The notes under the pieces are model-generated. The model saw only the letters and a program-made list of their open reading frames with translations, was not told where the DNA came from and ran no database searches. The position numbers and the translations under genes are program-made. Below are positions 6,140 to 13,691 of a stretch of DNA of 13,691 nt, piece by piece (position 1 is the first letter of the stretch; every line of letters begins with the position of its first letter). Source of the DNA: Bacteroidota bacterium (GTDB taxonomy: Bacteria; Bacteroidota; Bacteroidia; Flavobacteriales_F; PHOS-HE28); NCBI GenBank assembly GCA_963169595.1, contig CAUJFM010000343.1, positions 1 through 13,691 of the forward strand. The letters run 5' to 3'.

Positions 6140-7729
6140 CTACTCCACCACCACCCGCTCGTAGCAGGTCCCCTCCTTGCTGGTAACCCGCACCACATAG
6201 GTGCCTGCCCCAAAGCGCGACAGGTCCACCTCCTCGGTCTCTTTGCCCTGGGGCAAGGGCCGCTGGAAGAGCAACTTGCCCATGGTATCGTAAACGCTGT
6301 AGTAGCTCTCGGCCATCAGCGGGTCGGCAAAGGAGAGGGTGAAGTGGCCGGTGTTGGGATTGGGGCGGACGGACATGGGGCGGCGCTCCATACGGGGGAG
6401 AAGGTTGGTGGCGAAGGTGCAGCCATCGTAGGTGGTGAAAATGCTTGGGTCCAGGATGCTGTCGTTCACCAAGATGGTCGTTGCCGTAGCCAGACTCGCA
6501 GTGCTTGTCAGTACGAAACTGCTGTCTACCGGGAAGAGATCAGAGACCTGCACCGGGTTCGGGTGCTCCAGGCAATCGAACCGGCCCAAGGAATCCGTCT
6601 TGTAGATGAATTTGCTGGCATTTCCTGGCAGATCCCCATAGATGATCCCGCTGAGCATGTAGCTGCCATCCGAATGGGCGAGCAGATCCTGGGCGATGTA
6701 GACGTATCCATCCTCTCCCACTGCGCGCGTCCACAAGGTGTCGCCATTGGTGTCGATCTTCATCAGGAAGGGGTGGTAGTGGAAATTGTTCTGGGGGGCT
6801 CCAAGAGTAGCGAGCACGGCGTACTGTCCATCCAGCGTTCTTCTGATCTTCGACGGTCTGCCAGTGTACCACAGGAAGGGTGTGCTGTACCAACCCTTGC
6901 ACCATTGCACCTCTCCATCGCCATCGAGCTTCATCATGAAGAGCTTGGGCTGAAAGCTGGCCGGCAGTGGCTCGGTGAAGAGCAATTGTGTGCTATCGGT
7001 ATACCCCATGATGATGAACGAATCGTCCGATTCGATCAAGGCGTCGTGGACCATGCCCCCAGGGCGCATGTAACTCTTGCTCCAAAGGAAGTTGCCATCT
7101 GGATCCATGCGGGCCACCACTACCCCCGCTGTATCCATGTTGATGCCAGCGAGCAGGTCGCCGTTGGGCAGTTCCTTGATGAACTGGAAGCCCCCAGAGC
7201 GATCGACCCTCCGCGTCCAAACAGGTTCCAAGAGGCTGTCGACCCGCATAGTGAAGAAGTTCTTGCCACGCCCCCATATGATCGCCCCTTTGTTACTTGC
7301 CACTTCCAATCCGCCGATTGACCCATCACATACCTCCAAGTTCATGTCATACTTCAGCATAACATCCGTATTTCCGAGAGAGTCCGTGAGCCCGATAACC
7401 GGTTGCACCAAACCAAGGTCGATATTCGGTTTCCATGGACAATCCAGCGGTGTGGTGGACGTTGTGAAGTAGAAGCGATTGGCTTTTACCTGCTTCAGAA
7501 TCTGGGTCATATCAGTTCCTATGTCATGATAGTAGGACGAATGCTGGATGTAACCATCGGGATTGAGCAAGTGAATAGCAGCCATACAAGTGAGTGTGTT
7601 CCCGCCGGGCAGCTCTATGAGGTCGAATGAGTAGCTCGTCGCAGACCGATAGAGTCTCATGAAGGTCGGCTGCGCATGCGCTGCGCAGGTCCATGCGAAT
7701 GCGAAGGCAAAGAAGCTTGTTGCTCTCAT
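6140..7729 (-). CDS. T9SS type A sorting domain protein with propeller-like repeats
   Basis: A 529-residue secreted protein. Residues 1-19 are a signal peptide ending AHA|QPT. The body consists of degenerate 50-60-residue repeats with the pattern 'LPNGDLLAGINMDTAGVVVARMDPDGNFLWSKSY-like', recurring as DSFIIMGYTD, QYAVLATLGA and SYMLSGIIYG followed by K-D/T-G-LW phrases; this suggests a beta-propeller or similar beta-repeat fold, with no catalytic motif visible. The last 75 residues are a type A T9SS C-terminal domain: RPNPNTGHFTLSF, VYDTMGKLLFQ, then LSRFGAGTYVVRVTSKEG and a short basic/hydrophobic tail. It should cross the outer membrane by T9SS and stay on the surface or be released. It is the last gene of the three-gene operon, 3 nt after the upstream gene. 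Function is unknown. Confidence 0.9.
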   Translation of the reverse strand: MRATSFFAFAFAWTCAAHAQPTFMRLYRSATSYSFDLIELPGGNTLTCMAAIHLLNPDGYIQHSSYYHDIGTDMTQILKQVKANRFYFTTSTTPLDCPWKPNIDLGLVQPVIGLTDSLGNTDVMLKYDMNLEVCDGSIGGLEVASNKGAIIWGRGKNFFTMRVDSLLEPVWTRRVDRSGGFQFIKELPNGDLLAGINMDTAGVVVARMDPDGNFLWSKSYMRPGGMVHDALIESDDSFIIMGYTDSTQLLFTEPLPASFQPKLFMMKLDGDGEVQWCKGWYSTPFLWYTGRPSKIRRTLDGQYAVLATLGAPQNNFHYHPFLMKIDTNGDTLWTRAVGEDGYVYIAQDLLAHSDGSYMLSGIIYGDLPGNASKFIYKTDSLGRFDCLEHPNPVQVSDLFPVDSSFVLTSTASLATATTILVNDSILDPSIFTTYDGCTFATNLLPRMERRPMSVRPNPNTGHFTLSFADPLMAESYYSVYDTMGKLLFQRPLPQGKETEEVDLSRFGAGTYVVRVTSKEGTCYERVVVE

Positions 7730-7732
7730 GTC

Positions 7733-10700
7733 TCAGTGGATGATGAGTTTCTTGGTCTTCATGCGACCATTCGAAGTGACCTGCACCCAATAGGCCCCCA
7801 TGGCGAATCGGCTGGCGGATAGTTGCAAGCGCGTGGCCGTCACATTCACCATTTGCATCAGCCGCCTCCCCGCAAGATCCAGGATAACGACCTCTTTGGC
7901 GGTCTCATCATCAAACGCAATTGCAAGCAGGTCGCTGGTGGGGTTGGGGTAGAGCAGGAAGTCCCAGTCTTGCCCAGATTCTGCTTGTACGGCATCCGGG
8001 GTGAGGCTCTTCACGAAAGGACCCGGCGTGATCACAAAGGCATAGTCGGAATGGAGCGTGTCGAGGTAGTTGTTGGCCAACCCGTTGAACTCACCATCCA
8101 GGTTGATCACGATGTCGCCATTGGCATCGCTCTCAAGAAGCGTATTCGGGTATTCGCTGTCCGGCGGCAGGTCCGTGGCACCAATGCGGGTTGGGAACCA
8201 AGTAATGTAGTGCGGTTGTCCCGGGAAGAAGCCCGAGAGCGTAATGCTCGCTGCCTCGGGCGCCGTACAGCCCAGGAAGTTCTCATTGCCCGCCCCGCTC
8301 ATCACATAGAAGCTCTTGGCCACCGAGGCGTTGCGGTTATGCACCCAGCCGATGGCAGTGCTCTGATCGCTTCTTAGGTAGTAGCACTCTATTGGGTTGA
8401 TCCCGTCCGAATCATCGTCATCAAAGAACTCGTCCGGGGTGTAAGCGCCCGAGAAGATGCCGAGCTCCTGCACGCTAGGGCGGTTCAGTAGTTCGGCGAG
8501 CGGTTGGAAATGATGGTGCAATCTCTTGTTCTTGACCCACTTCGTAGTGCCGAATAGCTGGAGTCGGTTGTCATCCCCGGCAACATTGGAAAATTGCTGC
8601 GTGGGACTCCATTGGAAGCTGTTTGCCGCATCCTCCGGCGGCACAGCCAAGGCATCCGGAAACCAGAACACCCGCTCCCAATGCCAAGTAGTGCCTGCAG
8701 CCCACTTGCCCGAGAAGACGGCGGCCCAAAGCTCGTTGTGGAAGGACACATCGTAGTTGTGGAAGATCTTCTCCACATCGCGCGACCAAAGAGGGTCGCC
8801 GCTGGGGTTTGCAGGATTGACGATCCTGAAGCTCGTATAATGATTGAACTCACCGTGGTTGAAAGGTTTCCGTTGGGCAAGTGCTGCTGTCGGAGATGGA
8901 AATGTCCTCCAGAAATCTGTAGCGTGCTTGAAGCCCTCATACATCCTCCAGTCGACCATGCTTGGGTCGGACTCCAAAGGATTGGTCGGGTTATTGGGGT
9001 CGATCTGTAGCCGTGGGTGGAAACCCTTGTGGACATCGATCAGGTCGACAAGCTCGTTGGTGAAAGGCAGGAAGTGGTTCGTGAGGGGTGGCACGTTCGG
9101 TACTTCGCCGTCAGGTGTGTAGTTGATGGCATCCAGTGCGCTGGTATAGCTCATTAGGAACAGCTTCTTCTCCTCGCCTAATGGTGATATCTCCGGGTTG
9201 TTCAGGTTCACCTCATCGCGAGTGTAATGAATGATGTCCGTAAGCCAAGAGTTGATGGTACTCGGCAGCAAGGGATCCAACGGCCACACGACATCATTTG
9301 CCGGGCATGCGCCTTCAGGTGGTTGTGTTCGATAAGCATAGGTCAGCATCTGATCGATCTCGTTGAAGGGTTCGATTATCGGGATGTTAACCGAGTACCC
9401 CCACCGCGCCATCAGATACTTGTATTTGCGTTTCCAGTAATAGAAGACCGTTCGATCTCCGTGGTTATTGCTGTTGCCATTATCGTAGAAAAAGTTCTTC
9501 ACGTCGTAAAGTCCGGTTTGAGGACTCCTCGAGGTTTCCAGGAATCGTAGCACATATGCGTGGTTACCCCAAATGACATCCTCATAGTCAATGACAGGAG
9601 GGTACGGGTCCACGCATAGTTGTAAGTATACATTCTTAGCGCGGGCATGCTCCACCAGCTGGTCAAAGGCCCAGCTTTGGAATTGACAATTGCTGGTCAT
9701 GACATCATTTCCGCAGTTATATGAAGGGGTTTTGTAAGCATCATACACCCCGGGATTCACCCACTCTGGGGCAAATTCGTGACCATTCATGAATACACGC
9801 ATGAAGTTCGCGCCTACCTCATGAAGCCGGTCCATGCTTTCGGTCATGTTCTGATGGTCACGTTTGAAGAACTTGAACCAGGCGCCCCAGATCCCAGGGT
9901 CCCAGAACTCATGCCGCGTTCCCATATTCACGCCGAGCGCGAAGAAGGGTACTTCATCACCCGGCAGTGGGTCACCTGCGAATTGAAGTGTGCGTCGATT
10001 CTGGGGATTCACCTCCAAGCAGCCGTGGTTATCTGGTAGTGATGGCAAACACTCAATTGTATGGCCGCTATAGGAGAACGGGAGCAGTGGTTCATTAGAT
10101 AGTTTTTGGGTAAACGGGGCCTGTACGTAAAGGGAAAATTGCCAAGGCCCCTCCATGTCCGGTGCAAACCGGAACCGTATATGATAAAGATGCAGTGGGT
10201 CGCTCACGTTATAAGTCAATTGGGCATGATCATCTGAAGTGGCCCACATCGCTTCACGCATGAAGAAGCCCCACTTCATGGTCTGCGAACCATCCGGTCT
10301 TGTCAAGGTCATTACCAGACGTAAAGAGTCGTCGGCGTACGGATTAAGGTCATGAAGGTCATCCACTAGCCAAGGTGTGGCTGCATTGTCGGTGCCATTG
10401 GAGTAGTAGTGAGCAAAGAACCCATCGATCGCATCCTGATACTCCTGCGGCAAGCACAAGCCCACCTCCACCTTCTCCCACTTGTGTACATGCACCACGT
10501 TGTCCTCGATGCTGCCATAGGGGCTGCTACCATCGGGCGCCGGGCTGATGATGACCAGGTCGGCGGGGTCGCCCAGGCCTTGGTCGATACGGGCATGGAA
10601 CTGCCCCTGGCTGTTGAAGCCACCCGCATGGAAGCCGGGCAACAGGCGCACTTCGGTGGCACTTACGAACTCCACATCGGCACTGGCGCCGACCTCGGTG

Positions 10701-10870
10701 GGTAGCTCCGGCGTAGCGGGCGACAGTATCTTGTTGGTCACCGCGTAGTGATGGGTGCCCTCCATCCATGAGACATCCTGGATGGTAAGCTCCGGATAGG
10801 GCGTTTGCGCGCTAGCGGTCGCCATGTGCAGGAGCACGGCAGCAAGACCGATGGTCCGTGACGTGCCCAT
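7733..10870 (-). CDS. Glycoside-hydrolase-like T9SS protein with DUF5060-like domain
   Basis: A 1045-residue secreted protein. A signal peptide ends ASA|QTP at about residue 21. Residues 60-110 (EVRLLPGFHAGGFNSQGQFH) resemble the short beta domain common in Bacteroidota surface proteins ('3-coathanger stack', from memory). Residues about 130-255 resemble DUF5060, an N-terminal beta domain of glycoside hydrolases. Residues 305-760 look like a TIM barrel: FFALGVNMG, GANFMRVFMNGHEF, then IPIIEPFNEID with candidate acid/base E504, VDLIDVHKG, and KPFNHGEF with candidate nucleophile E674, the two-glutamate arrangement of clan GH-A. A beta domain follows, and a type A T9SS sorting domain occupies about 970-1045 (LLYPNPTSDLL, LDLAGRRL, MGAYWVQV). 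Its ATG overlaps the preceding stop (TAATG). Substrate and exact GH family are not resolvable here. Confidence 0.85.
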   Translation of the reverse strand: MGTSRTIGLAAVLLHMATASAQTPYPELTIQDVSWMEGTHHYAVTNKILSPATPELPTEVGASADVEFVSATEVRLLPGFHAGGFNSQGQFHARIDQGLGDPADLVIISPAPDGSSPYGSIEDNVVHVHKWEKVEVGLCLPQEYQDAIDGFFAHYYSNGTDNAATPWLVDDLHDLNPYADDSLRLVMTLTRPDGSQTMKWGFFMREAMWATSDDHAQLTYNVSDPLHLYHIRFRFAPDMEGPWQFSLYVQAPFTQKLSNEPLLPFSYSGHTIECLPSLPDNHGCLEVNPQNRRTLQFAGDPLPGDEVPFFALGVNMGTRHEFWDPGIWGAWFKFFKRDHQNMTESMDRLHEVGANFMRVFMNGHEFAPEWVNPGVYDAYKTPSYNCGNDVMTSNCQFQSWAFDQLVEHARAKNVYLQLCVDPYPPVIDYEDVIWGNHAYVLRFLETSRSPQTGLYDVKNFFYDNGNSNNHGDRTVFYYWKRKYKYLMARWGYSVNIPIIEPFNEIDQMLTYAYRTQPPEGACPANDVVWPLDPLLPSTINSWLTDIIHYTRDEVNLNNPEISPLGEEKKLFLMSYTSALDAINYTPDGEVPNVPPLTNHFLPFTNELVDLIDVHKGFHPRLQIDPNNPTNPLESDPSMVDWRMYEGFKHATDFWRTFPSPTAALAQRKPFNHGEFNHYTSFRIVNPANPSGDPLWSRDVEKIFHNYDVSFHNELWAAVFSGKWAAGTTWHWERVFWFPDALAVPPEDAANSFQWSPTQQFSNVAGDDNRLQLFGTTKWVKNKRLHHHFQPLAELLNRPSVQELGIFSGAYTPDEFFDDDDSDGINPIECYYLRSDQSTAIGWVHNRNASVAKSFYVMSGAGNENFLGCTAPEAASITLSGFFPGQPHYITWFPTRIGATDLPPDSEYPNTLLESDANGDIVINLDGEFNGLANNYLDTLHSDYAFVITPGPFVKSLTPDAVQAESGQDWDFLLYPNPTSDLLAIAFDDETAKEVVILDLAGRRLMQMVNVTATRLQLSASRFAMGAYWVQVTSNGRMKTKKLIIH

Positions 10871-12153
10871 TACCTGGACGTTTGAAGGGTGGTCACGCGC
10901 TGTTCCAACTGCTGCAGGCGTTCTTCGAGCTGAAGAATGTACAGGGCCTGCTGCTCGATCGTCTCCAGCATGCGGCGTTGGAGGTCACCCACCTCCACAC
11001 CCCCATCGGCATCCACCTCACTGGCAGAGGGGATGCCCGGCAGATGGCGGTTGCGCTGCACAAAGGCCCGCAGCTCGCTCAAGGGCATCAGGTCGTAGCC
11101 GGTGTCGAACACGAAGTCGGGCCAAAGGCCGGTCTTCACCTTGATGTCCCGCGTGGCGATACCACCTTCCACATAGAGCCGATAGACCCCTGAAGTGTTT
11201 ATCGGTGGGTGGGTTCCGATCCCGACCCTACCATCAGCTCCGATCCGTATCCGTTCCTCGCCATCCGTGTACATCAATAGCGGGTGTGCGCTGAGGGTTC
11301 CGAGAACAGGTTCGTCCGCTGGACAGAGATCGGTGAAGTTGTTCCCACGGGTCTCCCAGAAGGGAGGATACATGTCCAGATTGATACACGGTGAACCGGG
11401 TGGCATAGGTGGATAGTCGGGCCTCCACCCCCCACCGCGCAGTATGCCGTTGGAGTCACGCAGCAATACCCCGGGCCCGGACAACGATCCAAGGAGCTGA
11501 ATGTCCCCGTTGCTCTTCATACGAAGAACGGGTTGCCCATTGCTCTTGAACACCACATCACTGCTATCCGCCGTGCCGATGTAGTGCGAGGCAGGGTCGG
11601 TCCCTGTATTGCCTTGCATATCCCATGCATTGCGCTCGGGCTGGGTCATTAGCACCGTTTCTGAGCGGGTCGCGCACCCGTTGGCATCGGTCACGGTGGT
11701 GATGTACTTCAGCGCACCCAGCCCGCTGCGGTCCTGGGTAGTGGCCCCATCGTTCCAACTATAGGTATAGGGCTCTACACCTCCGGACACCGAGACATCG
11801 ATACTGCCATTGTAGCAATCGTGGCAACTGATGTTGTGTCCGTTCGGGTAGGTGAACGGCAGGGCCTGCACCTTGATCGCGCGTGGTTCGGACAGGGTAA
11901 CCTCTGCCGTGATCTCCGTATTGTTCGCGTCTATGACCAATAGTTTGTAGTAGCCAGCCGGTATACCGGCGAGGTCCTCGGTGGTCGCGCCGTTGGACCA
12001 CGTGTAACTGTACGGTGCTGTTCCGCCGCTCACCGTGGCATCGATGGCCCCATCCTTCTGCCCAAAGCAGGAGATCTGATAGCCATTGTAGTCCGATGTG
12101 GTGAACGAGATGGCCAACTGGGCGGTGGTGGTCAGGTGGACGAGGATGGCCAA
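10870..12153 (-). CDS. SprB-repeat protein with tail-fibre-like C-terminus, start uncertain
   Basis: At least 427 residues. Two SprB-type repeats lie at about residues 26-76 and 106-158, each with 'G-I/S-D-SGG-PY-Y-W-NGATT' spacing, as in flavobacterial surface adhesins. Residues 180-215 (NTGTDPASHYIGTADSSDVV) and 301-315 (RIRIGADGRVGIGT) are the phrases that introduce Bacteroidota tail-fibre-like proteins. The C-terminus has the FVFDTGYDLMPLSELRAFVQ and HLPGIPSASEV signature and then a coiled coil (about 385-424), suggesting a trimer. There is no T9SS sorting domain. The only in-frame start is TTG at 12153, which yields a signal peptide core (cleavage near TTA|QLA) lacking a basic n-region. 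The missing n-region appears to be encoded upstream across a heptamer repeat, out of frame at the present copy number. First gene of the operon. Confidence 0.82.
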   Translation of the reverse strand: MAILVHLTTTAQLAISFTTSDYNGYQISCFGQKDGAIDATVSGGTAPYSYTWSNGATTEDLAGIPAGYYKLLVIDANNTEITAEVTLSEPRAIKVQALPFTYPNGHNISCHDCYNGSIDVSVSGGVEPYTYSWNDGATTQDRSGLGALKYITTVTDANGCATRSETVLMTQPERNAWDMQGNTGTDPASHYIGTADSSDVVFKSNGQPVLRMKSNGDIQLLGSLSGPGVLLRDSNGILRGGGWRPDYPPMPPGSPCINLDMYPPFWETRGNNFTDLCPADEPVLGTLSAHPLLMYTDGEERIRIGADGRVGIGTHPPINTSGVYRLYVEGGIATRDIKVKTGLWPDFVFDTGYDLMPLSELRAFVQRNRHLPGIPSASEVDADGGVEVGDLQRRMLETIEQQALYILQLEERLQQLEQRVTTLQTSR

Positions 12154-12184
12154 CCCCGCCAGCGCCAGCCGCTCAGCGCTTAGC

Positions 12185-12219
12185 GGCGTGCGGCGTGCGG
12201 CGTGCGGCGTGCGGCGTGC
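12185..12219 (-). repeat. Perfect heptamer tandem repeat, five copies; candidate phase switch
   Basis: GGCGTGC occurs five times in a row (GCACGCC on the coding strand). ATG codons lie directly upstream at 12238, 12226 and 12221. Relative to the SprB-repeat gene frame they are off by 1, 1 and 2 bases. With five units none is in frame and the reading from each meets a stop just after the array. With four units the ATGs at 12238/12226 enter the gene frame; with six the ATG at 12221 does. Either would add arginines ahead of the hydrophobic signal core without a stop. The gene frame itself is open upstream to a TGA at 12283-12285 but has no ATG, GTG or TTG between that stop and 12153. Confidence 0.85.
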
Positions 12220-12243
12220 ATGACATGCTGTTTTGCATGAATC

Positions 12244-12251
12244 CGAATGTA
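12244..12251 (-). promoter_or_regulatory. Putative -7 promoter box of the SprB/GH operon
   Basis: The minus strand reads TACATTCG, one mismatch from TAnnTTTG. It ends 5 nt before the ATG at 12238 and about 17 nt before the ATG at 12226, so the latter could have a short leader while 12238 would be leaderless. No clear -33 element at the usual distance was identified. Confidence 0.35.
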
Positions 12252-12275
12252 GGCATTTGCAAGGGCGATAGAATG

Positions 12276-12302
12276 ACTTTCGTCAGTTTCCTCGGTTTCC
12301 TC
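12276..12302 (-). repeat. Three 9-bp direct repeats upstream of the operon promoter
   Basis: On the minus strand GAGGAAACC, GAGGAAACT and GACGAAAGT follow each other, the first two differing at one base and the third diverged. They lie 25 bp upstream of the promoter-like box and could be an activator site or a decayed repeat. No known binding motif is recognised. Confidence 0.45.
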
Positions 12303-12452
12303 GCGGTGTCTGGTTCGTTCGTCCAGTATTCTGTACAATGCCGGTCATGCACGCGGGTTCAGCATGGCTCCGGCCGCTTGCACGTAAGACCTCTGCTCAT
12401 AAGCACCACTGCCGATCAGGCTCCTGCGAACGGATGCCGCACCGAACTGCGG
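12303..12452. other. Intergenic DNA between the ClC gene and the surface operon
   Basis: No gene, RNA or strong terminator is seen here. A small hairpin (CCGCA against TGCGG, 12437-12452) directly follows the ClC stop codon but has only 5 bp of stem and no U tract. The other parts of the 299-bp gap hold the heptamer array, the promoter-like box and the 9-bp repeats. Confidence 0.5.
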
Positions 12453-13691
12453 TCAGCTTGCCTCCGCGGTGCCTTCACCCTCCCTCCGCCACCCGTTCTG
12501 TGCGGGCTTCTCCGGTTTTGGCGGCCAGTCGGGCAGGGCCTTCAGCAGGCGTTCCTTCATGCGCTCGTAGTAGCTCTTGCGGTCGATGGTGAAGGAGATG
12601 AGGTAGCCCACCATGGCGGCGTACATCAGCTGGAAGATGGCGCTGTGGCGGTCGGTCATCTCCAGCACCAGGATGGCACTGGTGAAGGGCGAGCGGGTCA
12701 CACCGGTGAGGAAGGCCGTCATGCCCGCCAGCACCAGCAGGTTGAACTGTCCGCGGGTGGGGCTGAACCACTCGGCGATCCAGCCGCCCACGGCCGCGCC
12801 GCTGGCCAGCGAAGGGGCGAAGATGCCGCCCGCGCCACCGGCCGAGAAGGAGAACATGGACCCGAAGAAGCGCGCGCCCACATTGCCGGCCGTGGCATCC
12901 ACCTGTGGGGCGAAGAGGTACTCCTCCAGCAGCAGGTGACCGGAACCGATGGTGTGCGGGCCGAAGAGGAGCACAGCGCCCGCGAAGAGGAAGGAGCACA
13001 CCAGCGCGAAGCCCGCCGCCGACCAGGCCGTGCGCATGGAGCGCCTCAATTTATCGAAGGCGATGAGGCCCTTGCAGAAGATCGCGCCCAGTGCCCCGGC
13101 CACAAGCGACAGCGCCAGGATCTTGTACATGAAAGAGAAGGTGGCGGGGTCCAGCTTGGGGTAGCCCAGCAGCAGGTAGGGGCCCAGCAGCCATTGTGCG
13201 GTCATGCCGCTGAGGATCACCGCGGTGAGCACGGCCGTGCGGAACTGCGCCATGTGGGTCTTGGTGAGCTCCTCCACGGCGAACACGATCCCGCCCAGCG
13301 GGGTGTTGAAGGCGGCGCTGAGTCCCGCCGCCCCTCCGGTGATCATCATGATCTGGCGGCTCACCTTCGGCCAGAAGGGCGGCAACAGCTTGTGCACAGT
13401 GCGGTAGATGCTGCCCGCGATCTGCAGTGTGGGCCCTTCACGCCCCACGGCGCCGCCGCCCAGCACCAGGGCCAGGCTGCTGAGGATCTTCACCACGATG
13501 ATGCGGGCATTGAGGAAGCGCCATGAGCGGTCGCTCTTCTTCTCGGTGGCCACCTCCACAGCGGCCATCAGTTGCGGTATGCCGCTTCCCCCGGCCAGCG
13601 GCGCGAAGCGGAACACCAGCCACCACGAGAGCAGGATGCTGAGCGGCGCGGTGAGCAGGATGAGCCGCCGATCGATCAGGTGAAGCTCGGT
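12453..13691 (-). CDS. ClC-family chloride channel or H+/Cl- exchanger, 5' end outside window
   Basis: The C-terminal 413 residues of a multi-pass ClC protein; the frame is open through the right edge, so the GTG at 13616 is internal and a helix (RRLILLTAPLSILLSWWLVF) precedes it. All ion-path motifs are present: GGSGIPQ, GREGPTLQ with the gating glutamate, AAFNTPLGGIVFAVEEL, and GGIFAPSLASGAAVGG. A tyrosine in the C-terminal KSYYERM fits the pore tyrosine of E. coli ClC (Y445). The EE pair after FAV matches the position of the internal proton glutamate (E203), which favours an H+/Cl- exchanger over a channel. No CBS domains follow; the protein ends in a short polar tail. About 40 N-terminal residues are missing. 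It is transcribed toward the surface operon but separated from it by 299 bp. Confidence 0.95.
   Translation of the reverse strand, partial: TELHLIDRRLILLTAPLSILLSWWLVFRFAPLAGGSGIPQLMAAVEVATEKKSDRSWRFLNARIIVVKILSSLALVLGGGAVGREGPTLQIAGSIYRTVHKLLPPFWPKVSRQIMMITGGAAGLSAAFNTPLGGIVFAVEELTKTHMAQFRTAVLTAVILSGMTAQWLLGPYLLLGYPKLDPATFSFMYKILALSLVAGALGAIFCKGLIAFDKLRRSMRTAWSAAGFALVCSFLFAGAVLLFGPHTIGSGHLLLEEYLFAPQVDATAGNVGARFFGSMFSFSAGGAGGIFAPSLASGAAVGGWIAEWFSPTRGQFNLLVLAGMTAFLTGVTRSPFTSAILVLEMTDRHSAIFQLMYAAMVGYLISFTIDRKSYYERMKERLLKALPDWPPKPEKPAQNGWRREGEGTAEAS

Noticed and set aside
12195..13526. 443-codon open frame on the plus strand
   Set aside because: It is antisense to the ClC gene and its product is a low-complexity His/Glu/Gly-rich sequence; it begins inside the heptamer array.
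1..13691. CRISPR arrays, tRNA or rRNA genes, insertion sequences, integrases
   Set aside because: No spaced identical repeats, RNA-gene-like segment, transposase or recombinase motif was seen on either strand.

Overview
The window comes from a member of the Bacteroidota, probably a GC-rich, uncultured Flavobacteriales-like lineage. The evidence is two secreted proteins with type IX secretion (T9SS) sorting domains, a SprB-repeat protein with the tail-fibre-like C-terminus typical of this phylum, signal peptides that repeatedly end in A|Q, a LytS/LytTR two-component pair, and TAnnTTnG promoter boxes. Taxonomy is inferred from gene families only. Every convincing gene lies on the minus strand, so transcription runs from high to low coordinates; the long plus-strand reading frames are shadows.

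In transcription order: (1) a ClC chloride channel or H+/Cl- exchanger, cut by the right edge (12453-13691). (2) A three-gene surface/secretion operon (12153 down to 6140): a SprB-repeat/tail-fibre-like protein, a 1045-residue glycoside-hydrolase-like T9SS protein and a 529-residue T9SS repeat protein. The junctions are a TAATG overlap and a 3-nt gap. (3) thyA and folA, overlapping by ATGA, followed after 50 nt by a Bacteroidota-type lipoprotein of unknown function. (4) A LytS-type histidine kinase and LytTR response regulator, 3 nt apart. (5) A RelE/HigB-like toxin and XRE antitoxin overlapping by ATGA. (6) A large-type PIG-L deacetylase, cut by the left edge.

The most interesting structure is between genes. 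Five perfect copies of a 7-bp unit (GGCGTGC, 12185-12219) lie between upstream ATG codons and the signal peptide of the SprB-repeat protein. Seven is not a multiple of three. At five copies no upstream ATG is in frame; at four or six copies a different ATG would each time supply a basic n-region to the hydrophobic signal sequence. This looks like a phase-variation switch for the surface operon. A second, degenerate five-unit heptamer array lies upstream of the PIG-L gene. Two copies of ACCGTTCATC, a LytTR-type binding motif, lie upstream of the kinase gene and suggest autoregulation. An inverted repeat beside the toxin promoter is a candidate antitoxin operator. All five transcription-unit heads visible in the window carry a TAnnTTnG box close to the start codon.

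Starts were moved inward from the longest reading frames for the toxin (TTG at 1715), the kinase (3734), the lipoprotein (4703) and thyA (6054), for reasons given in each entry. No gap without a gene exceeds 300 bases; the largest (12154-12452, 299 bases) is described below.
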